From NCBI GenBank assembly GCA_050954505.1, contig JBPBPY010000289.1:1-20161 (forward strand): DNA of 20,161 bases, in the 5' to 3' direction. The notes beneath the pieces were generated by a model that did not search any database, was not told the origin of the DNA, and was given only the letters and a program-made list of their open reading frames with translations. Below are positions 14,976-20,161 of this stretch, piece by piece (within the stretch, counting starts at the first letter, position 1; each line of letters opens with the position of its first letter). The translations under genes were made by a program, and so were the position numbers. This stretch comes from JAQGMO01 sp050954505 (GTDB lineage: Bacteria; Pseudomonadota; Gammaproteobacteria; Burkholderiales; Burkholderiaceae_D).

Positions 14976-15109
14976 TGGATCATCCGATCGATCGTCGGAT
15001 TGATCATCCGATCGATGCCGAATCGATCGCCGAATCGATCGGCGGCGGCATTCGACAGCGCCTGATCGAAGGAGACTTTGGACGCTGCCGGGTTTTCAGG
15101 GTTTCTCAA
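14912..15109 (-). other. Short open frame, possible N-terminal piece of the fliG-slot gene
   Basis: A 65-residue frame begins with TTG overlapping the stop of the fliF fragment (TTGA, 15106-15109), like the coupled junctions elsewhere. Its start (LRNPENPAASKVSFDQALSN) looks protein-like. It then enters the repeat tract (DRFGDRFGIDRM) and becomes Pro/Cys-rich after about residue 45. This is where the next gene's frame becomes plausible (VADGLSANAQAAARLLEGLA). Confidence 0.4.
14978..15041. repeat. GATC-rich 24-bp and 12-bp tandem repeats
   Basis: GATCATCCGATCGAT occurs at 14978-14992 and again at 15002-15016 (24 apart). CCGAATCGATCG occurs at 15018-15029 and 15030-15041 (12 apart). About seven GATC sites fall in 65 bases. 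The tract lies just upstream of, or inside, the fliG-slot gene. Confidence 0.85.
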
Positions 15110-15414
15110 ACCTGCCTCCCGGACCAGGTCTTGCCATCGCTGCGATCGAGCCAGGCGGTCATTTGCTGCAAGACTGTTTCGCGCTGGGCTGCATCCAGCG
15201 GCTGGTAATGCATCGCACCGGGTGCGTCAGCAGGCGTGGAATCAGCCACCTGGCCGGCATCTGCCTGGGGCGCCTTGCGCTTGCCCTGGTTGCGGCCACG
15301 CCAGCGCTGCAGGGTCCAGCGTATGGAAAAGAACAACAGCATGGTCAGCAGTGCAACCCGAACAGCTTTGGCGTTTGCGGGCCATCTTCGGCGCAAGAGG
15401 GCAACGCCTGCGGG
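15106..15414 (-). pseudogene. fliF: C-terminal fragment of fliF in a shifted frame
   Basis: This frame encodes the second FliF membrane segment (VALLTMLLFFSIRWTLQRW), a basic linker and a short C-terminal helix (AAQRETVLQQMTAWLDRS). Those are the parts that follow the periplasmic domains in FliF and face FliG in the cytoplasm. The main fliF frame stops at 15345 without them. The frames differ by -1. One additional G in the run at 15412-15415 would join them and give 555 residues, the normal FliF size. No independent ribosome site is seen. Confidence 0.75.
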
Positions 15415-16772
15415 GCGGTCTGCGCCCAGCGATCGGCTGCCGATGGCCCGGCTGGCCGACGCAGCGGGCCGGGCGTCTGCGATGCGTTTGCAGCGATGCC
15501 TGCGCCAGAAACCAGCGCCTGTCCGGCAGGCTGTTGCGCGCTTGCCGATGCCTGCCTGGCTGCTTCTGCCGGGCTGTGGAGCAGGGATGCGGCGGGCGGT
15601 GCGGCCGAGGTACCCGGTGCGGGGCCCGGCTGTGCTTCGCCAAACGCCTCGACCACCACAACATCGCCACGCTCGGGCACGGCGCCTACCGCAGCCGACA
15701 CCAGCACGCGCAACTGTTCGCGGCGCACTGCATCGAGGCTCTGCCGCACCACGGCCACGACTTGTATGCGGCGTATCGAACCGGGCTGGCTGACGATCTG
15801 TTCCACCCGCTTGCCGGTCTGGTAATCGGTTTCGCGCTGGCGCGGCAAGTTGCTGCGGCTGCCATCGACCAGGCGGTTGTCAGCCTGCGCACTTGGGTTG
15901 CCCAGCGTCTCGCGTTCATGCACCACCACGCCGGCCTGGCTTGCCGCCACTGGCAGCACGTCTTCGGTGGTCACCCGCATCTGATCCATGTTCAGCGCCA
16001 CGTCGACGCTGGCCAGGGCCTGGCCCGGGCCGAGCGCGCGTTCCAGAACCGTGCCGGCCTTGCGCGAGAGGTAATCCTCGGTCTCGCGCTTGAGTTCCAG
16101 CCGGCCGTTGGCTGCCGTGCTGCCGCCCTCGCCATCGGCGCCGCGAGTCAGGGCAATGCCGCGCTGGTCGACGATGGTCACGTCTTCCACCGTCATGCCG
16201 GAGATGGCAGCGGCCACCAGCCGGGTAATGCCGGCCACCTGCGCTGCCGACAGCACCTCTGCGGGCTTCATGGTCAAGGTCACCGATGCCTTGGGGCGGG
16301 CATTGCCCTGCCTGAATACCGCCTGTTCGGCAAATGCCAGATGCACGCGTGCAGCGCGGATTTCCGACAAGGACAGGATGGTGCGTGTCAATTCCCCCTG
16401 CAGCGCGCGCTGGTAATTGATCTTTTCAGTGAATTCCGTCATGCCGATATCGGCATTGTTGAACAGCTCCAGGCCGACGCCGCCCTGCAGCGGCAGTTCG
16501 CGTCCCATCAGTTTCAAACGGGTGGCGTGCACGGCCGACTTTTCGATCAGAATGGCGCTGCCATCTTCACCAAGCCGGTAGGGAATGTTCAGGCGTTCGA
16601 GTTCATCGGTCATCAGCGCAGCATCGCGCGGCTGCAGGTCGGCAAACAGGATGTCATATTCGGTACGCAGCAGCCACCATGCACTAATGGCCAGCAACAG
16701 CAGCAGCAAGGCTGCGCCAGCTCCCACACCAGTGCGCGCGCGCCACGGCAGGCTTTGCCAGAACGCCTTCAT
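15345..16772 (-). CDS. fliF: Flagellar MS-ring protein FliF, main part, apparent frameshift near the 3' end
   Basis: 475 residues in this frame. The first membrane segment is at about 15-36 (VGAGAALLLLLLAISAWWLL). The FliF/YscJ ring domain follows: YDILFADLQPRDAALMTDEL, IPYRLGEDGSAILI, then GVGLELFNNADIGMTEFTEK, INYQRALQGELTRTI and ARVHLAFAEQAVF. The second ring domain contains VEDVTIVDQRGIALTRG and YLSRKAGTVLERALGPGQA. The tail from about residue 455 (PSCAEDGPQTPKLFGLHC) is not FliF-like and comes from reading the wrong frame. The second membrane segment and FliG-binding end are in the adjacent fragment. The ATG at 16772 overlaps the fliE stop as ATGA. Real mutation and sequencing error cannot be told apart here. 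Confidence 0.9.
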   Translation of the reverse strand: MKAFWQSLPWRARTGVGAGAALLLLLLAISAWWLLRTEYDILFADLQPRDAALMTDELERLNIPYRLGEDGSAILIEKSAVHATRLKLMGRELPLQGGVGLELFNNADIGMTEFTEKINYQRALQGELTRTILSLSEIRAARVHLAFAEQAVFRQGNARPKASVTLTMKPAEVLSAAQVAGITRLVAAAISGMTVEDVTIVDQRGIALTRGADGEGGSTAANGRLELKRETEDYLSRKAGTVLERALGPGQALASVDVALNMDQMRVTTEDVLPVAASQAGVVVHERETLGNPSAQADNRLVDGSRSNLPRQRETDYQTGKRVEQIVSQPGSIRRIQVVAVVRQSLDAVRREQLRVLVSAAVGAVPERGDVVVVEAFGEAQPGPAPGTSAAPPAASLLHSPAEAARQASASAQQPAGQALVSGAGIAANASQTPGPLRRPAGPSAADRWAQTAPQALPSCAEDGPQTPKLFGLHC

Positions 16773-17179
16773 ATCTGCATCCTCATGACTTCCTGATAGC
16801 TTTCCAGCAGGCGGTTACGGACCTGCAGGAAAAGTTGGAATGCCAGGCGGCTTTCTTCCAGCGTGACCATCAGCTGGTGCACGCTTGGCGCCTGCCCGAG
16901 CGCAAATTGCTGCATGCCGGTTTGCGCGCCAATCAACTGCGCATTGAGCTGTTCCAGGCCACTGCTGACCATGCCGGCAAAGCTGCCGGCCGGGGCAGCA
17001 TGCTGCTCTGGCAGCGCCGGCAGGAATCCGCCGGCTTGCTGGGGCGATGCGCTCGCCCCAGGTGCCGACATGACGCTGGCCGCTTCGAACCATTCGGCAT
17101 AAGCAGTGGCATGCGCAGTTGCGCTGCCGGGAGCGAGCGCCGCCGCACCGAGCGCTGCACTGATGGCCAGGCTTTCCAT
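16769..17179 (-). CDS. fliE: Flagellar hook-basal body protein FliE
   Basis: 136 residues. The C-terminal half carries the FliE signature: APSVHQLMVTLEESRLAFQL, FLQVRNRLLESYQEVMRMQI. The middle (GSFAGMVSSGLEQLNAQLIG) also fits. FliE joins the MS ring to the proximal rod and is the first exported rod component. The N-terminus is Ala-rich and longer than in Salmonella FliE (about 104 residues). The ATG at 17179 shares one base with the flgC stop (TGATG), indicating coupling. A TTG one codon upstream is less likely. Confidence 0.95.
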   Translation of the reverse strand: MESLAISAALGAAALAPGSATAHATAYAEWFEAASVMSAPGASASPQQAGGFLPALPEQHAAPAGSFAGMVSSGLEQLNAQLIGAQTGMQQFALGQAPSVHQLMVTLEESRLAFQLFLQVRNRLLESYQEVMRMQI

Positions 17180-17649
17180 CAATTGCCCCTGCCGATATCG
17201 AGCGCCTTCAGCGCCAGCGAGCGGCTGGCATTGAAGGCGGCGACATTGGCTTCGTAGGCGCGGCTGGCATTGAGCAGGCTGACCATTTCCGTAGCGGTAT
17301 CGACGTTGGCGTAGGCGACGAAGCCCTCCTTGCTGGCCAGTGGATGGGCAGGTTCATGAACTTGCCTGGCAGGCGTGGGGACAGTTTCCAGCGTGGCAGT
17401 GGGCAACAGTGCCAATATCTCCGGCGCCGCTTCGCCGGCGCCTTGAAAGGCACCGAAGAGATTGGCAAACGCCGGCGCAAATGGCGCCGTGCCCGCACCG
17501 CGGACCAGCACGCGCGCCGGCTGATAGGTCACGCCGTTGGCGTCCTGGACGGCATTTGCATTGGCCAGGTTCAATGCCGCGATATCGACCCGGCTGCGTT
17601 CGATTGCCATGCCGGTGGCGCTGATCAAAAACGTGTCGGTGTAATGCAT
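17179..17649 (-). CDS. flgC: Flagellar basal-body rod protein FlgC
   Basis: 156 residues of the proximal rod. The N-terminal rod motif (FLISATGMAIERSRVDIAAL, NLANANAV) and C-terminal motif (GFVAYANVDTATEMVSLLNA, SRAYEANVAAFNASRSLALK, ALDIG) match FlgC. NVDTATEM here corresponds to the usual NVNxxxEM. An AAGGAG site lies 9 bases before the ATG, one of the strongest ribosome sites in the block. This fits the lack of coupling to flgB 104 bases away. Confidence 0.95.
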   Translation of the reverse strand: MHYTDTFLISATGMAIERSRVDIAALNLANANAVQDANGVTYQPARVLVRGAGTAPFAPAFANLFGAFQGAGEAAPEILALLPTATLETVPTPARQVHEPAHPLASKEGFVAYANVDTATEMVSLLNASRAYEANVAAFNASRSLALKALDIGRGN

Positions 17650-17753
17650 CCTGCCTGCTCCTTGTGTTGGTCTGTGCTTGCACTCATGCGGCCATGGCTT
17701 TTGTCGGTTGGAGTCCAGCCACGGTGCATCTGCGGTCCATTTTCATTCATTCT
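17650..17753. other. flgB-flgC intergenic gap
   Basis: 104 bases, unusual in a block of overlapping genes. Apart from the flgC ribosome site, I see no clear promoter or hairpin. Confidence 0.5.
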
Positions 17754-18119
17754 TCAGCGCCTTCCATCGGCCACCGCGCTTGCCATGATTGCCAGATAGC
17801 GCGACAAGGCTGCCAGCAGCGACTGGTGCGTCACGCTGTTCTGCGCCATTGCCGCCATTTCCATGTCGAGCTGCACTGCGCCGGCAGACTGCACCAGCGC
17901 AGGTGCCACCCCGGGCAAATCCTGGCTGCCGATGCTGCCGCGCTGTGCCAGGCTGTTTCGTGCGCGCTCGAGCTGGCTGTCGAAGTCCACCGAAACGGCG
18001 CGATAACCGGCTGTGCCGGCATTGGCGACATTGGCTGCATGGGCCTGCTGGCGCAGCATGCTGGCGTCCAGTGCCAGCAAGGTGGCGCGCATCGTGAGCG
18101 CATCGATGCCGTCGGTCAT
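17754..18119 (-). CDS. flgB: Flagellar basal-body rod protein FlgB
   Basis: 121 residues of the proximal rod next to the MS ring. The rod motif (LLALDASMLRQQAHAANVAN, AGTAGYRAVSVDFDSQL) and the C-terminal helix (MEMAAMAQNSVTHQSLLAAL, SRYLAIM) match FlgB. A TAGGAG site lies 6 bases before the ATG at 18119. It follows flgI after 67 bases, so it is initiated independently. Confidence 0.93.
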   Translation of the reverse strand: MTDGIDALTMRATLLALDASMLRQQAHAANVANAGTAGYRAVSVDFDSQLERARNSLAQRGSIGSQDLPGVAPALVQSAGAVQLDMEMAAMAQNSVTHQSLLAALSRYLAIMASAVADGRR

Positions 18120-18186
18120 GGATTGCTCCTACTTTGACGAAATAGGCGAACCTGGCGCAACTGGCCACTGCGCAAGCAGGGCGTGC

Positions 18187-19413
18187 TCATTGCACCACCA
18201 GTTCGGCATGCAGGGCGCCTGCTGCCTTGACTGCGCGCAAGATGGAAATCATGTCGCGCGTACTGCTATGGATTTTGGCCAGCGACTGCACCAGGTCGGC
18301 AACCGTATTGCTGGCGGCAACAAAGCCGGTACCCTTTGCTTCATCGACTTCGATGCGGGTATTGCTCACCGTGGTGCCAAGGCCGTTGGCCAAGGGTTGT
18401 CCGAACGTGCCTGCCGCTGCGTTTTCGCCGGCCCATGCGCTCACCGCAGCGCTGCCGGGGGGCGAAAGCAGCCAGGGCGTTGCCTGGGTTACGGCGCTGT
18501 TTTCCACCGTGATGGAAATCTTCAGGTCGCCATGCGCAATCGACACACTGGAAATGCGCACATCGCCGCCTGCCACCACGGTGCCGGTACGCTCGTTGAT
18601 GACCACCCTGGCGCGGCGGTCGGGCGCCACCTGGACGTTTTCCAGCCGCGCCAGGAAATCGACCAGTTGTCCACGCTGCGGTTCCGGCACCAGGATGTCG
18701 ATGCCATTGGCATCGCGCGCCCGCGCAATGGCGGGCGCGACCTGGCTGTTGATTGCCTGGGCCACCCGGCTGGCCGTGGTGAAGTCCGGTTCGGTCAACA
18801 CGAACGTGACGGTCTGGTCGGCCCGCAGCACTTCAGCTGTCACCCCTTCCTCGACCGTGGCGCCATTCGACACCGCACCGACTGTCGGATGGTTTTTCTG
18901 CACCACATTGCCATTGGCATCGTAACGGTAACCGCCTACCGACAAGGGACCCTGGGCCAATGCGCGAACCTTGCCATCGACGCCAGCCAGCGAGGTCAGC
19001 AGCAGGCTGCCGCCGACCAGGCTGCGGGCGTCGCCGGCCGAGGCCACCGTGATGTCGAGCGTGTCGCCGGTGCGGGCATAGCTTGGCAGCGTCGCACTGA
19101 CCATGACCACGGCGACATTGCGGCTTTGAATCTGTTCGGGGCTGATGCCGAGGTTCAAGCGTGCCAGCACATTCGACAGCGCCTGGCGCGTGCTGCGGTT
19201 GAATGGCGAGTCGCCGGTGCCGGCCAGTCCGGTGACGATGCCGGTGCCGAACAGGGCATTGTCGCGCCAGCCATGCAGGTGGCCAAGATCCTTGACGCGC
19301 ACCGGCGCGTTGGCGGCGGCGGCGGCAGCTTCAGCCAGCATCAATGCCGCGCAAACGACGATCGCCAGCCGTATCAACCTGGTGCCGGGCCAATGCCTGA
19401 AAGCCGCTCTCAT
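18187..19413 (-). CDS. flgI: Flagellar P-ring protein FlgI
   Basis: 408 residues. A signal peptide (about 17-38, RLAIVVCAALMLAEAAAAAA) directs it to the periplasm, where it forms the P-ring bushing in the peptidoglycan layer with help from FlgA. Family motifs are strong: VRVKDLGHLHGWRDNALFGT, GIVTGLAGTGDSPF, NVAVVMVSATLPSYARTGDT, LDITVASAGDARSLVGGSLL, PTVGAVSNGATVEE and VVINERTGTVVAGGDVRI. It is somewhat longer than the usual 365-385. The ATG at 19413 overlaps the flgH stop as ATGA. Confidence 0.97.
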   Translation of the reverse strand: MRAAFRHWPGTRLIRLAIVVCAALMLAEAAAAAANAPVRVKDLGHLHGWRDNALFGTGIVTGLAGTGDSPFNRSTRQALSNVLARLNLGISPEQIQSRNVAVVMVSATLPSYARTGDTLDITVASAGDARSLVGGSLLLTSLAGVDGKVRALAQGPLSVGGYRYDANGNVVQKNHPTVGAVSNGATVEEGVTAEVLRADQTVTFVLTEPDFTTASRVAQAINSQVAPAIARARDANGIDILVPEPQRGQLVDFLARLENVQVAPDRRARVVINERTGTVVAGGDVRISSVSIAHGDLKISITVENSAVTQATPWLLSPPGSAAVSAWAGENAAAGTFGQPLANGLGTTVSNTRIEVDEAKGTGFVAASNTVADLVQSLAKIHSSTRDMISILRAVKAAGALHAELVVQ

Positions 19414-20045
19414 AGTCCACTCCAGTCCAGCAGCTTGCGCCACCACGAACGGCGATTGCGTTCGGCCAGGTCGCCTTCGCCGACATAGGTGATGCGGGCA
19501 TCGGCCAGGCGCGTGGAGAGCACGATATTGCCGTCCGAAATATCCTGGGGCCGCACCCGGCCTTCGAGTGCCACACGCTGCGGTTCTTCGTTGACGGTCA
19601 GGCGCTGTTCACCGGCCACGCGCAGCTGGCCATCGGCCAGCACTTCCCTGACCGTGACAGTGAGGGTGGCCAGCAGACGGTTGCTGCGCTGGGTGCGCCC
19701 GCCGCCATCGAAGTCGCCTTTGACATCCAATCCGGCCTGGCGCGACTGGCTTGAAGAACCTGGCGTGAGCCACTGCGCTGACAAGCTGTTGTTGCGCCGG
19801 GTACCGGTGTCGGCACTGGTGCTGGCGGAAGAGTTTTCCAGCACCTGCACGGTCAGTGCGTCGCCGATCTGGTAAGCCTTGATGTCGGCTGTCAGCGGGC
19901 GAAAGGACTCGGCCTGGTAGAGGTTTTCGGCAACCGCCACACTGGCCGCAAGCAAGAGGAGCAAGCCCACGTATCGCCGGATGAATTGGCCGGCGGCAGC
20001 CAGACACACCGGTTGATGGCTGCAGGACGGGAGATGCTTGTTCAT
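19410..20045 (-). CDS. flgH: Flagellar L-ring protein FlgH, no lipobox
   Basis: 211 residues. Typical FlgH is an outer-membrane lipoprotein forming the L-ring. The core is clear: LYQAESFRPLTADIKAYQIG, DALTVQVLENSSASTSADTG, then LLATLTVTVREVLADGQLRV, AGEQRLTVNEEPQRVALEGR and VRPQDISDGNIVLSTRLADA. The signal sequence (RRYVGLLLLLAASVAVA) ends in an AVA-type signal peptidase I site before ENLYQ, with no Cys for lipid attachment. The only cysteines, at 8 and 14, lie before the hydrophobic stretch. The ATG at 20045 overlaps the flgA stop as ATGA. Confidence 0.96.
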   Translation of the reverse strand: MNKHLPSCSHQPVCLAAAGQFIRRYVGLLLLLAASVAVAENLYQAESFRPLTADIKAYQIGDALTVQVLENSSASTSADTGTRRNNSLSAQWLTPGSSSQSRQAGLDVKGDFDGGGRTQRSNRLLATLTVTVREVLADGQLRVAGEQRLTVNEEPQRVALEGRVRPQDISDGNIVLSTRLADARITYVGEGDLAERNRRSWWRKLLDWSGL

Positions 20046-20161
20046 GGCAGCGCCACCATTGATGGACCCAGAACCTGGGCCGGGAACGCCTTGCCGGAGT
20101 TGCCTGAACGTTTGACACGCACGAGTTCACCGATGCGGCCATCCTGCAGGACGTCCACCTT
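20042..20161 (-). CDS. flgA: Flagellar P-ring assembly chaperone FlgA, C-terminal end (partial)
   Basis: Only the last 39 residues lie in the window: KVDVLQDGRIGELVRVKRSG, then GKAFPAQVLGPSMVALP. This is the end of the SAF domain of FlgA, with the usual G-x-I-G-E-x-V-R-V and a final V-x-G beta hairpin. FlgA is a periplasmic chaperone for FlgI. Its position right before flgH and flgI, with a 4-base overlap, supports the call. The start and any operon promoter are outside the window. Confidence 0.85.
   Translation of the reverse strand, partial: KVDVLQDGRIGELVRVKRSGNSGKAFPAQVLGPSMVALP

Noticed and set aside
14978..15041. GATC cluster as a replication origin
   Set aside because: No DnaA boxes or AT-rich unwinding region nearby; the GATC density follows from the tandem repeat.
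15345..15414. Programmed -1 frameshifting in fliF
   Set aside because: No X-XXY-YYZ slippery heptamer in the correct frame and no obvious downstream stimulatory structure.
15078..16796. Very long + strand open frame (572 codons) opposite fliF
   Set aside because: Antisense shadow of fliF in high-GC sequence; His/Gln/Arg-rich translation with no domain.
17423..17442. GC-rich 7-bp inverted repeat in flgC
   Set aside because: Inside coding sequence, GC-only and without a T-run; likely chance in this composition.
18013..19488. Long + strand open frame opposite flgI
   Set aside because: FlgI on the other strand is unambiguous; this frame is a shadow.

Overview
The window is about 20 kb of GC-rich bacterial chromosome that reads as a betaproteobacterium, probably Burkholderiales/Oxalobacteraceae-like. 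This is inferred from the 7Fe ferredoxin, the FCD-type GntR regulator and the flagellar proteins, and is not proven. It has two parts facing each other.

Left part (1-4729, + strand): the 3' end of a D-2-hydroxyacid dehydrogenase, a GntR/FadR-type regulator, a soluble PAS hybrid histidine kinase, a seven-iron ferredoxin (fdxA), a 407-base stretch with no convincing gene, a TPR protein and a small unrecognised protein. The last two point towards the flagellar cluster and meet it head-on at 4730-4776.

Right part (4777-20161, - strand): one long flagellar basal-body/export block. In transcription order it holds flgA (3' end only), flgH, flgI, flgB, flgC, fliE, fliF (apparent frameshift), an odd protein in the fliG slot, fliH, fliI, fliJ-like, fliK-like, flgD (short), flgE, a fliM-like SpoA protein, fliN, fliP and a fliA-type sigma factor. 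Most junctions are 4-base ATGA stop/start overlaps, so the block is probably one translationally coupled transcript. flgF, flgG, fliQ, fliR, flhA, flhB, filament, cap and motor genes are not in the window. The gene order and divergent sequences suggest a secondary or horizontally acquired flagellar system (inference).

The main anomalies are: (1) a ten-unit array of degenerate ~23-bp direct repeats filling most of the gap between fliM-like and fliN (about 6937-7170); (2) an unusual switch/C-ring, with FliF losing its C-terminal, FliG-binding segment to a one-base frameshift, no recognisable FliG torque domain, and a FliM without its canonical N-terminus but with four 18-residue tandem repeats; (3) a FliH with about 100 residues of four-residue periodicity, a FliI with a ~24-residue insertion after the P-loop, and a FlgH without a lipobox; (4) a near-perfect 13-bp hairpin just before fliK and a GATC-rich tandem repeat at the fliF/fliG-slot junction.
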